Positions 56,099 through 64,000 of a stretch of 64,000 bases of DNA are shown here, in pieces. The stretch comes from Paraglaciecola arctica (GTDB taxonomy: Bacteria > Pseudomonadota > Gammaproteobacteria > Enterobacterales > Alteromonadaceae), in contig NZ_JAHKQO010000039.1 in NCBI RefSeq assembly GCF_018861065.1, positions 62,001-126,000 on the forward strand, read 5' to 3'. The notes below the pieces were generated by a model. The model did no database searches. It saw only the letters and a list, made by a program, of their open reading frames with translations, and was not told the DNA's origin. Positions within the stretch are counted from its first letter, which is position 1, and the number at the start of each line of letters is the position of its first letter. A program made the translations under genes and the position numbers.

Positions 56099-57112
56099 TT
56101 AGTTTGTTAATCTTCCAAGCTGCTCTGGTTTCTGCCAAACCCTAATATACTCAACTTCAAAATCAACCACCCCGTCAGATTTCTTATCTTCAGGGCTATT
56201 TTTTTCAAGATCAGCTTTACTATTAGGCACGCCATGCCAGGGAAAGGTCTCCATATCTAGCCACAAGTGAATAGGTTTAGTTGCAACATAACCATTATAG
56301 TTTTGCGGCAAATTTTCACGATTTTTTAATGCCCATTCTCTAACTTGCACTGCCGTAACAGAAGAAAATAGTTTGCCATCGACATAATACTTAACGCCAC
56401 TTTCGTCCCATTCAATGCCATAGACATGAAAATCACCTGCCACCCTAAAGCCTAAATCTTTTCTTTCGGTATAACTTGGCTTTCCGCCAACTGGTTTGTT
56501 CCAATCGCGAATTGACCACCACAACTGCCGATCTAAATGCTCTTTTTGAGGATCTTCACGGCTATCACCAAAAGTCTCAAAAAAATCAAACTCTACTCCT
56601 GTCCCCATTGACCCAAACGCACTGGTGACTTCTGCATCTGCTGATTTACTTTTTATTTCGATATATCCGTATGTAAAAGAGCGGCGGCCAATAAAACAAG
56701 GTACTGTAATATTTTCATGTTTTAGGGGCTCACCAAAAACTGGCTTTCTAATTTCTTCAGTAAATGGAAACTCAGGCTCCCAACGGGCTTCGAGCATTAA
56801 CTTTCCATTTTCGAGTCGATAATTTCGCCCTGAGAATTGTGAAGGCGCTCGTCCTTTCCATACCCATTTCTGAGGCTTATCTGGATGTATATATTGAGGT
56901 TTTCCATCTTTGAATTTACCTACAATAAACCAACGCTCTTCATCAATTTCCTTGTCGTTAAATTCATCACTAACATCTTCATTTAATATCCATTTACCTA
57001 AATTTTCTTTATCAGACAAAGGTAACACTTCAGCATTAGCCAAAGTGCATACAGGTAAAAAAACACAAAAAGCTAGATTATATATATTTAATAGATGTCT
57101 GCTCAGTACCAC
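56099..57112 (-). CDS. Secreted GH16 hydrolase, furcellaranase/agarase-like
   Basis: The 337-residue protein has a signal peptide (to about residue 27, TLANA) and a single GH16 domain with catalytic motif VEFDFFETFG (E174, D176, E179). WVWKGRAPSQFSGRNYRLENG is shared with the GH16 at 35986, so the two belong to one subgroup, but this one lacks the C-terminal binding module. A kappa/beta-carrageenan or furcellaran backbone is the likely substrate. It starts at a GTG that overlaps the FG-GAP gene stop as TAGTG, with GGGAG just upstream, so the two genes are translationally coupled. Confidence 0.88.
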   Translation of the reverse strand: MVLSRHLLNIYNLAFCVFLPVCTLANAEVLPLSDKENLGKWILNEDVSDEFNDKEIDEERWFIVGKFKDGKPQYIHPDKPQKWVWKGRAPSQFSGRNYRLENGKLMLEARWEPEFPFTEEIRKPVFGEPLKHENITVPCFIGRRSFTYGYIEIKSKSADAEVTSAFGSMGTGVEFDFFETFGDSREDPQKEHLDRQLWWSIRDWNKPVGGKPSYTERKDLGFRVAGDFHVYGIEWDESGVKYYVDGKLFSSVTAVQVREWALKNRENLPQNYNGYVATKPIHLWLDMETFPWHGVPNSKADLEKNSPEDKKSDGVVDFEVEYIRVWQKPEQLGRLTN

Positions 57113-58995
57113 TATTTATTCTCCCTTTTATTGAATTTCACTTTACTGACCTGATTAAAAGTAGCTTTCTCCCGAAACGTTTCACTACCATCAGACCATG
57201 TGACTTTAATATTTACCGGCTGTATACAGTCTCCTAATCCAAAATGTACCAGTGGATTAAAACTTAATGAATACGCAGCTGCGGTGGCGCCAATCGTTTT
57301 TGTTTGCGTCATTCCGCAAGCTATTAATTGAACTTTTGCACCTAAAGCAGACGGGGTAGAAGAAACATATTGGCCGAAATCTAAGGTGATATAGTTGCCA
57401 ACTTTAGATTGAGTATTACGAAACAAATGCCACTTGCCTCGTTCGTTACCGACCACAAAATCCATTTTACCATCTAGGTTATGATCGACAGCTTGGATCC
57501 CCAATCCATAGGCACCTAATTCGGTGGTTGTTATCCCATGGCTTGAAGACTGTTTAAATCCTGTTTTTGAATTAAGAAATACGCTAGAAGGATTAACATT
57601 TACTAAGTTCCCTCTGTGACGTACAATCAAATCTTGATAACCGTTATTATCAATATCTGCCACTGCTACACCCGTTGAGTGTGCCTTTACCAAAATACCT
57701 TTTGATTGGGTTACGTCTACAAACTTACCCTGGCGATTTTCAAGCAACAAATTACTTAAACCGATTTGATTTTCAGAGGCCTTATACCCTTCCACATTGT
57801 GCACTATGCCAGTAGAAGGTGCCCATAATTCCCCCGCAATGCGCCATTGTCGATTGCCAATATATCCAATGTAAGTGCCTTTTTTGTTCATGCTTTCAGC
57901 AAAGCCTAATGCATCACTATTGATGATACGAATATCACGACCAGAATGATTCTCACCTGGAAACGCGTAGTCATAAACAGACTCGCCTATATATAAGTTT
58001 TTATTCGGCCATTGAGATTGCAAATTTTCGATATTCAGTACATCACCTATGGTTAATCCACCAAAATCAAAAGGTCCTCTTTTAGTATAGAAGCCCCACA
58101 CCTTAGTAGTGGGATCATAAAATGTTTGCCCTGCATAAAACTCTTTGCCTCTAGAAAAAAACAGATCCATATCGCCATCATTGTCAAAATCAATTTCAGC
58201 AATGGCGGTTACATCTTCAATAAGGTCAGGGAAAATAACAGAGCTCACATCGGTAAAACTCAAATCACCTTTTCCTTGATAAGCTTTGACCGCACCATGA
58301 CCATAAATCACTAAGTCGGTAATATTGTCTTGGTTAAAATCAGTGACTAAGGTTTTTTGCCCATTTTGTTTTACCCCTGGCAAGGTACCGGCCACGATTA
58401 ATTGTCCATCACCGGTATTTTCGTAAATATAATTTTCGCTTTGGCCTTTTTTCTCTTTGGACGGAAAAGCGAAATTTATTAAGTCTAGATCTCCATCATT
58501 GTCTAAATCGACAAACTTGACTGTGCGGCCACGCATCAAAGATAGAGGCGGTTCGAAATCTGCCAAAGGAACAAACTCACGGTCTTTAGTCACAGAAATT
58601 ATTTTTGAGTTTCGGGCATTCGCCCCTGATCCACCGCCACGAGAAATAACAATATCTAAATTACCGTCATGGTTAAAATCTGCCACAGATAAGCCATGCA
58701 TGTCGCCCATAATAACGTCGTAGGGATAGCTGTATTTGCCCTTGTTATTCCACATTACGCGTACGGCAAAGCCATGATCGTTTAGCAACACATCTGGGTA
58801 ACCATCTTGATCCAAATCCGCAATAATCGGCGCGTCCCATTGGCGTAAATTTTTCTGCTCCCTGTCAAAGTCTTGGATGGCCTCTGAGAACATACTTTGT
58901 TGTATGCCAACCTTTGGTTGACTCACCACCTGAGAGGATTGGCAACTTATTATCCCTAAGACCAATAATGTCATGGAATATGATGAAACTCGCAT
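57112..58995 (-). CDS. FG-GAP/VCBS-repeat lipoprotein with ASPIC/UnbV end (copy 2)
   Basis: The 627-residue protein has a lipobox LGIISC (Cys18) and at least six calcium-loop-like repeats: DLDQDGYPD, DFNHDGNLD, DLDNDGDLD, DFNQDNITD, DFDNDGDMD and DIDNNGYQD, forming an integrin-like propeller, then an ASPIC/UnbV-like end. It is collinear with the protein at 38173, including WDA(A/P)xxADLDQDG, IAEIDFDNDGDMDLF and LLENR(D/Q)GKFVDVT. It is coupled to a GH16 gene. I infer an outer-membrane partner that binds the polysaccharide for the hydrolase. Confidence 0.82.
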   Translation of the reverse strand: MRVSSYSMTLLVLGIISCQSSQVVSQPKVGIQQSMFSEAIQDFDREQKNLRQWDAPIIADLDQDGYPDVLLNDHGFAVRVMWNNKGKYSYPYDVIMGDMHGLSVADFNHDGNLDIVISRGGGSGANARNSKIISVTKDREFVPLADFEPPLSLMRGRTVKFVDLDNDGDLDLINFAFPSKEKKGQSENYIYENTGDGQLIVAGTLPGVKQNGQKTLVTDFNQDNITDLVIYGHGAVKAYQGKGDLSFTDVSSVIFPDLIEDVTAIAEIDFDNDGDMDLFFSRGKEFYAGQTFYDPTTKVWGFYTKRGPFDFGGLTIGDVLNIENLQSQWPNKNLYIGESVYDYAFPGENHSGRDIRIINSDALGFAESMNKKGTYIGYIGNRQWRIAGELWAPSTGIVHNVEGYKASENQIGLSNLLLENRQGKFVDVTQSKGILVKAHSTGVAVADIDNNGYQDLIVRHRGNLVNVNPSSVFLNSKTGFKQSSSHGITTTELGAYGLGIQAVDHNLDGKMDFVVGNERGKWHLFRNTQSKVGNYITLDFGQYVSSTPSALGAKVQLIACGMTQTKTIGATAAAYSLSFNPLVHFGLGDCIQPVNIKVTWSDGSETFREKATFNQVSKVKFNKRENK

Positions 58996-59209
58996 AGTTA
59001 GGTACTCCTAGAGGTGGCCAGTTGAGTAAGCCTGATTAAATTGATGAATTTTCGTTTAAGCTTTTTCACCGTTGCTCTAACGCACATATAGTTTTTCCAA
59101 AAAGCAAATGCGGTTAAAAAGGCGAATAAGCCTAATTTGGGATTCATACCAATAATCCAAATAAAAGTGAGGCTTAGCTTAGAATTTGCTTCGAATGGCC
59201 GAACCAGAA

Positions 59210-59241
59210 AAGGGATTAAGACAAAACAGACTCAATCCCTT
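59210..59241 (-). terminator. Terminator after the last sulfatase gene
   Basis: On the minus strand AAGGGATT-N16-AATCCCTT is followed by TTCTG, eight bases after the sulfatase stop. Confidence 0.6.
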
Positions 59242-59248
59242 GTAATAT

Positions 59249-60706
59249 TCAATTCAAATAAGGTCTAGGTAACACCTTTTCTGAATCATAAGGTACATCC
59301 GCTGGTTGCGTGCGATATTGATCCATACGTTCAATGTCATAATTTTCAAATTTACGTTTTAACAACCACCTGGGCCTCTCAAGAGTGGATTCCCATTCAA
59401 ATATTTTTTTATACATTTCGCGCAATAGTTCAGGCTCTTTATAAGCTAAGTTTTGTACTTCTTTTTCATCACTTGGAACGTGATATAGCTCTGCTGGGCG
59501 GTCCGGAAAGCGAATTAGTTTCCAGTCACCCATGCGTATCGCCGCGCGAGTATCTTTTTTCCAATACAATACATCATGAGGGCGACCTTCTTTTTCACCT
59601 TGTAAATAAGGTAATAAGTCCACACCATCTAATTTTTCTAAAGGTTTGGTATCACCACCAGCGGCCGCATAAAAAGTGGGTAATAGATCTAAAGTGCTGA
59701 CCGGATAAGGATATGCCCTACCCGCTTTAACTTTACCAGGCCATTTAATGACGTAAGGCACGCGAATTCCACCTTCTAAGTGATTCGATTTCGAACCACT
59801 TAACGGGAAGTTGTCTGAAGCATTTTTATCTGTCGGGCCACCATTGTCATTGGTAAATACCACTAGGGTGTTGTCTTCTATGCCCAACTCTTTGAGTTTA
59901 TCGATAATTTTGCCAGACGCTCTATCTAAGGCTAACGTCATGGCGGCGACTGTTTTACGTTTTCCGGTTAACTCTGGAAACTTGGCCAAATCAGCAGGGT
60001 CTGCGTCCATTGGTGTATGTACTGCATTAAAAGATACGAAGGCGAAAAATGGTTTGTCCTGTTTCACTTGACGTTCGATAAAATCGTTAGCTTCATCAGC
60101 CAACACATCGGTTAAGTAACCTTCGTGCTCTTTTAAATATCGAAAACCACGCTCTAGCCAATCCAAATCACTTGGAGGTGCTTGTGAGTAGGGAAAATAA
60201 CTACGGGCACCGCCTCTAAAACCATAAAACTCATCAAAACCACGTTTAGTTGGGTGAAATTTATCCGCACCGCCTAAATGCCACTTGCCGTAAAATGCCG
60301 TAGCATAACCTTGTTGTTTAAGGTACTGCCCCATAGTTTTCTCTGATAAAGGCACGCCCATTTCACGCTCATCGACCGCAGAGTTTTCACTCATATAGCC
60401 GGGCACATTGTTTTCTTCAAAGCCAAAACGTTGTTGATATCGCCCCGTGATCAAACCTGCTCTTGAAGGCCCACAAGTGGGGTCTGACACATAACCTTGC
60501 TCAAACCTTACGCCTTGTGCTGCCAACTTATCGAGGTTTGGAGTGAGCATCACCTTGCTACCTTGAAAACCAAAGTCGGCATAACCCGCATCATCTGAAA
60601 ACAGCAACACTATATTCGGTTTTTTAGCCGCCACAGCGTTAAACGAAAGCAACACCACTAACAAAGATAGTCCTTTAAATAGTTTTGAAAGAGACAGTTT
60701 CATCAC
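59249..60706 (-). CDS. S1-family sulfatase (S1_19-type)
   Basis: The 485-residue exported protein (signal peptide to about residue 27, NAVAA) has [15 protein letters not shown], the formylglycine site [15 protein letters not shown] (Cys78), FYGKWHLGG and [28 protein letters not shown] shows it to be a relative of the sulfatase at 40187. It is the third gene of the enolase-dehydrogenase-sulfatase operon, 11 bases after the dehydrogenase gene. It may take sulfate off the 2-position of anhydrogalactose or the 4-position of galactose; the position cannot be read by eye. Confidence 0.88.
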   Translation of the reverse strand: MMKLSLSKLFKGLSLLVVLLSFNAVAAKKPNIVLLFSDDAGYADFGFQGSKVMLTPNLDKLAAQGVRFEQGYVSDPTCGPSRAGLITGRYQQRFGFEENNVPGYMSENSAVDEREMGVPLSEKTMGQYLKQQGYATAFYGKWHLGGADKFHPTKRGFDEFYGFRGGARSYFPYSQAPPSDLDWLERGFRYLKEHEGYLTDVLADEANDFIERQVKQDKPFFAFVSFNAVHTPMDADPADLAKFPELTGKRKTVAAMTLALDRASGKIIDKLKELGIEDNTLVVFTNDNGGPTDKNASDNFPLSGSKSNHLEGGIRVPYVIKWPGKVKAGRAYPYPVSTLDLLPTFYAAAGGDTKPLEKLDGVDLLPYLQGEKEGRPHDVLYWKKDTRAAIRMGDWKLIRFPDRPAELYHVPSDEKEVQNLAYKEPELLREMYKKIFEWESTLERPRWLLKRKFENYDIERMDQYRTQPADVPYDSEKVLPRPYLN

Positions 60707-60717
60707 AGCACCTATGA

Positions 60718-62151
60718 CTAATCGTTAACTAAAATAGAAACGCGTTTATTAGTGAAATACTCTTGCAAACTGTATCGAGAGCAATCTTTACCTACACCAC
60801 TTTGTTTCAATCCACCATGGGGCAATTGAATTGAATAGTGGGCTTCATTAATACATACACTGCCCGCCTGAATTTCAGAAGCAGCTTGTAAACCACGCTG
60901 TAAATTAGTGGTGTACACGTAAGCACTTAAGCCATATTCACAATCATTTGCTAAGGCTAAAATGTCATCTTGATCGGAGAATGGAATGACCGCCAGTACT
61001 GGACCAAATATTTCATCGCTGACAATGTCCATATCTAAACTAACGTTAGACAAAATCGTAGGCTCCATAAAATAACCGTCTGTATGACTGTCAGGAATAG
61101 CACCGCCCAGTTCAACTTTTGCACCTGCTGCTACCGCAGCATTGACTCTAGCTAAAATACTGGAACGTTCTTTTTCACTACTCAGTGGCCCCATGATCCG
61201 GCCTTCCATGCGACCTACACCTAACTGAATACCTTGGGCATGGGCTTTGGAAGTAGCAATAAATTCATCATATACGGATTCGTGTACGAAACAGCGATTC
61301 GGAGATACGCAGACTTGACCTGAGTTTGCATATTTTAAATCCACGATATCATGTGCGGCTTTAGTGATATCGGCGTCTTCATAAACAATAACAGGGGCAT
61401 TGCCACCCAGCTCCACAGAAAAATGCTTCACACTGGTGCTGGCAGTTTGCATACAGTTCACACCCGATTGAGTCGAACCAATCATAGTGAACATATCAGT
61501 GACGTTGCTGGTTAATAGTGGATTGGTCACTGCGTAGTTATCGCTGGTAATCACGTTAATCACGCCAGCAGGAAAGCCCACTTTAAGTGCTAGTTCAGCG
61601 CATAATAAAGTGGCTAAAGGTGTGACCTGAGACGGTTTAATAATGGCACTACAACCCGACGCTAGAGAAGGACCTAACTTGTACCCTAAATTTAATAGCG
61701 GAAAATTCCATGCTAAATAGCCAACCACCACGCCCAAAGATTGACGTTGAATGTAATGATGAAAACGCCCATCCGGATCAACCAAAACTGGTTGATCAAT
61801 GCGCTTCGCTTCTTCAACAAAAAACTTCAAACAAGTAATTAACATGCCAAAGTCATACTCTGCGTTATCTAATGGCTTACCGGTTTCCGAAATCAATAGA
61901 TCAATAATTTGATCTTTGTGCTGCTCTAACACAGCAGAATACTCCATGACCAGCGCTTCGCGAGCGGCTAGTGACGTTTTCGACCAGAGCTTAAAACCTT
62001 GTTCGGCGCTCTCCAATGCAAGTGTAACTTGCTCAGGATCCATATCAGGTACTTTAGCGAGTACAGTCCCTGTAGCAGGATTAATCACATCAAAGGTTTT
62101 CTGTGCGCTGTGCAGCGTTCCGTTTATCAACATTCTATATTCTGAATTCAT
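60718..62151 (-). CDS. Aldehyde dehydrogenase, 3,6-anhydro-D-galactose dehydrogenase candidate
   Basis: The 477-residue protein is an NAD(P)-dependent aldehyde dehydrogenase: the AWNFPLLN segment, cofactor loop IGSTQSG, general base E247 in VELGGNAP and catalytic C281 in [12 protein letters not shown]. Its ATG at 62151 overlaps the stop of the enolase-superfamily gene as TAATG, so the two are coupled. 3,6-anhydro-D-galactose has a free aldehyde; in carrageenan degraders an aldehyde dehydrogenase (DauA) oxidises it and an enolase-superfamily cycloisomerase (DauB) follows. The coupling supports that assignment, though other aldehydes are possible. Confidence 0.87.
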   Translation of the reverse strand: MNSEYRMLINGTLHSAQKTFDVINPATGTVLAKVPDMDPEQVTLALESAEQGFKLWSKTSLAAREALVMEYSAVLEQHKDQIIDLLISETGKPLDNAEYDFGMLITCLKFFVEEAKRIDQPVLVDPDGRFHHYIQRQSLGVVVGYLAWNFPLLNLGYKLGPSLASGCSAIIKPSQVTPLATLLCAELALKVGFPAGVINVITSDNYAVTNPLLTSNVTDMFTMIGSTQSGVNCMQTASTSVKHFSVELGGNAPVIVYEDADITKAAHDIVDLKYANSGQVCVSPNRCFVHESVYDEFIATSKAHAQGIQLGVGRMEGRIMGPLSSEKERSSILARVNAAVAAGAKVELGGAIPDSHTDGYFMEPTILSNVSLDMDIVSDEIFGPVLAVIPFSDQDDILALANDCEYGLSAYVYTTNLQRGLQAASEIQAGSVCINEAHYSIQLPHGGLKQSGVGKDCSRYSLQEYFTNKRVSILVND

Positions 62152-63302
62152 TATTTTGTTTCCGTGGCACATACATCAAATTCTCTTAAGGCATTTAAAT
62201 CTATTTCAACTCCTAAGCCTGGAGCGGTGGGAACTATCGCTTCACCATTGTTCACTTCTACTTCAACCGAATAAAGACTATCTCGAAGAGGATTTTCAGT
62301 TCTATCGTATTCTAAGAAAAGCTTTTTCTCTTCCGCTCTACCCGGTTCAGCATAACCTGTGGCCAAGAAGTGGGTCGCTGCTGCTAAGTTTAGTTGTGTG
62401 CCCCAAACATGTGGGATCATATTTAAACCAGAGGCAGAGGCTAAAGTACGAATTTTTAACGCTTCACTAGGACCACCACAATAGGCTAAATCAGCTTGAA
62501 CTAGCTGTACACCGCCCTCCTGGATCAATCTTTGGAAACCATAACGAGTTTGTTCACATTCCCCAGTGGCAATGGCAATATTGGTTTTATCGTGCAACTG
62601 GCGGAATAAGTGGGGATGCTCAGGTGATAAGGGTTCTTCAAACCAAACATAACCATTTTCTTCTAACACTTTGGCAATATGAATCGCTTCAGGTAAATCG
62701 AAAGCATGATTTGAATCTGCGGCTAAGATTGTGTTTGGCAAGGCTTTGCGCAAAGCGACAATGAACTTTTCGTCAAACTCTAGATTTTTCCCCACCTTAA
62801 TTTTCATGGCCTTAAAGCCTTCGTTGGCATAAGACACGGCTTCATCAACAAGAGCCGGAAGCAACTCATGTTCTGGTAAATCTCGATAATACATTCCTGT
62901 GGCATAACATGGTACTTTGTCACGCAAACACCCGCCCATCAATTGACTTACGCTCATATCCAGCGCTTTTCCTTTTAAGTCCCACAGTGCCATGTCGATA
63001 CCGGACATACCTGCCATCATGATACCAGAACGAGCAAAGTCTATTGACGAACGCCACATGTGATGCCAAATCATATCGGTAGATAAAGCATCTAGGCCTA
63101 AAATTCGAGGAGCGTAAAATTTCTCTACCGCCGCTTGGATAACGTCGGCCGGGCCATAACATTCCCCCCACCCTGATACACCATTGTCAGCAATAATTTC
63201 AACCGCCAACACGTTTCGTTGATCATAAGACCATTGAGAAAAGCCAAACGGCTTGTCCAAATGACAACGTAGATGATGGGTTCTAATACATTCAATTTTC
63301 AT
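62151..63302 (-). CDS. Enolase-superfamily enzyme, 3,6-anhydro-D-galactonate cycloisomerase candidate (second copy)
   Basis: The 383-residue mandelate-racemase-group protein has K167-I-K169 on the second strand, metal ligands D196 (AADSNHAF), E222 (FEEPLSP) and E248 (ATGECE), and H298 in PHVWGTQL. All usual catalytic positions are filled, unlike the copy at 29902. Fused translationally to the aldehyde dehydrogenase gene, it is best read as the cycloisomerase that opens 3,6-anhydro-galactonate to 2-keto-3-deoxy-galactonate, the substrate of DgoK. Galactonate dehydratase is the alternative. A 17-bp palindrome is 70 bases upstream. Confidence 0.85.
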   Translation of the reverse strand: MKIECIRTHHLRCHLDKPFGFSQWSYDQRNVLAVEIIADNGVSGWGECYGPADVIQAAVEKFYAPRILGLDALSTDMIWHHMWRSSIDFARSGIMMAGMSGIDMALWDLKGKALDMSVSQLMGGCLRDKVPCYATGMYYRDLPEHELLPALVDEAVSYANEGFKAMKIKVGKNLEFDEKFIVALRKALPNTILAADSNHAFDLPEAIHIAKVLEENGYVWFEEPLSPEHPHLFRQLHDKTNIAIATGECEQTRYGFQRLIQEGGVQLVQADLAYCGGPSEALKIRTLASASGLNMIPHVWGTQLNLAAATHFLATGYAEPGRAEEKKLFLEYDRTENPLRDSLYSVEVEVNNGEAIVPTAPGLGVEIDLNALREFDVCATETK

Positions 63303-63372
63303 ATTCTATCCAGCCTACTTAGCAGCGCAAACTAATACTAGTCATCCACCACCCATAAATATACTAACAATA

Positions 63373-63389
63373 TAAACATATGATGTTTA
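63373..63389. promoter_or_regulatory. Predicted GntR operator, site 5 (enolase/dehydrogenase/sulfatase operon)
   Basis: TAAACAT-ATG-ATGTTTA, perfect halves, about 70 bases upstream of the enolase-superfamily gene and within the 186-base gap to the next gene. Confidence 0.75.
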
Positions 63390-63488
63390 TTAATGCAATT
63401 AATTTTAACAAGGAACTAACAATAAAAGCTGACAATAAACCAACCAAAATCCCTTTCTACTTCATCTTCACTAGGGTTTTCAGACAAT

Positions 63489-64000
63489 TTATTGGTCACT
63501 TATACGAAACTCAAAATGTTTGCCTTGCTTTTTACTCAAGGGCTCTATGCTCTCTTTTGCGGATAAATAGACTACCCAAGCACTATTACTTGCTGGAAAA
63601 TCATCCGTCATATTGCTCAGTGGCAAATTGATTTCACCTGTTCCATTCACCGGAAATTTAAGCGAGCCAAATTCTTTCCAATTACCACTGTCCAACAACT
63701 TAATATATAAATCTCTAGGTTCGGTAATGTCATATTTAGCGGTTAAAGCACTACTTTCATTGCCCGTAATTATTTTTGGAAAATTCACATTTCTGATTTT
63801 GTCTTGTTTGCTGAATAAGGATTTCTTCGGAATTTTGGTTTTATTGAGCACTAATAAATGACGTCGTGTTGGCTCGGTTATCCGATCTTTCCAACCTTTT
63901 CTGCGAGGCGAAAGGTACGCATCGATGCGGTATTTTCCTGGCTGTAAATTCTCTATGGGAAGTTCGAAGTGAAACTTGCCCGACTGTTTAATGCGTTTTT
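63489..64000 (-). CDS. C-terminal part of an unidentified protein (cut by window edge)
   Basis: The frame is open from the right edge to the stop at 63489, giving at least 170 residues; an internal GTG at 63851 is not a credible start. The visible part looks like two small beta-rich (Ig-like) domains: FHFELPIENLQPGKYRIDAY then a basic linker RRKGWKDRITEPTRRH, and later YDITEPRDLYIKLLDSGNW with GEINLPLSN. Such domains often close large secreted glycoside hydrolases. The catalytic part lies outside the window, so I do not name it. It has the same direction as the enolase operon. Confidence 0.6.
   Translation of the reverse strand, partial: KRIKQSGKFHFELPIENLQPGKYRIDAYLSPRRKGWKDRITEPTRRHLLVLNKTKIPKKSLFSKQDKIRNVNFPKIITGNESSALTAKYDITEPRDLYIKLLDSGNWKEFGSLKFPVNGTGEINLPLSNMTDDFPASNSAWVVYLSAKESIEPLSKKQGKHFEFRISDQ

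Overview
The window looks like chromosomal DNA of a marine gammaproteobacterium of the Alteromonadales, most likely Paraglaciecola/Glaciecola-like. This rests on the low-GC codon use, the thrS-infC-rpmI-rplT / pheST-ihfA gene set, the housekeeping protein sequences and the algal-polysaccharide genes. The genus is inferred; no 16S gene is present.

Bases 1-16,362 are ordinary core genome: an NRDE-family protein, an aspartate/aromatic aminotransferase, ihfA-pheT-pheS, thrS-infC-rpmI-rplT, a START-domain protein, a fructosamine-kinase-family protein, a pteridine-reductase-like SDR, a DUF3080-type lipoprotein and a tRNA-Val(GAC). The usually contiguous translation operon is split: a divergent pair (AraC/GlxA-type regulator and metallo-beta-lactamase-fold protein) lies between rplT and pheS. 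infC begins at an AUU codon preceded by a strong Shine-Dalgarno sequence. thrS has a leader with an intrinsic-terminator hairpin.

Immediately after the tRNA-Val the window becomes a polysaccharide utilisation locus (PUL) that runs to the end and is cut off there. I read it as a carrageenan (iota/kappa/furcellaran-type) locus. It holds a very large GH82 iota-carrageenase with three repeated modules, three GH16 enzymes, a GH127 of the 3,6-anhydro-galactosidase type, five formylglycine sulfatases with C-x-P-S-R motifs, one TonB-dependent receptor, two FG-GAP/ASPIC-UnbV lipoproteins, a secreted alpha/beta hydrolase and a DUF1080 lipoprotein.

Cytoplasmic steps are also encoded. An aldehyde dehydrogenase plus an enolase-superfamily enzyme fit oxidation and cycloisomerisation of 3,6-anhydro-D-galactose. 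A second set (SDR, SMP-30-type lactonase, second enolase-superfamily enzyme) fits oxidation of D-galactose. Both branches can meet at 2-keto-3-deoxy-galactonate, which DgoK and DgoA would convert to pyruvate and glyceraldehyde-3-phosphate. Two transporters (SSS symporter and MFS sugar porter) and a DapA-family aldolase complete the set.

The PUL has two regulatory halves. The part around 22-35 kb is next to an IclR-type regulator and carries weak TTGCTA-based dyads at several promoters. The part from 41 to 63 kb carries five near-identical 17-bp palindromes (TAAACAT-N3-ATGTTTA) in front of sulfatase, transporter, SMP-30 and enolase/dehydrogenase genes and in front of the GntR/FadR-type regulator itself. 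This predicts an autoregulated GntR regulon and is the most useful new observation here. Decayed pieces mark past rearrangement: an IS481-like transposase, a HigA-like antitoxin, a solute-binding-protein tail and a Tat-signal-like fragment.
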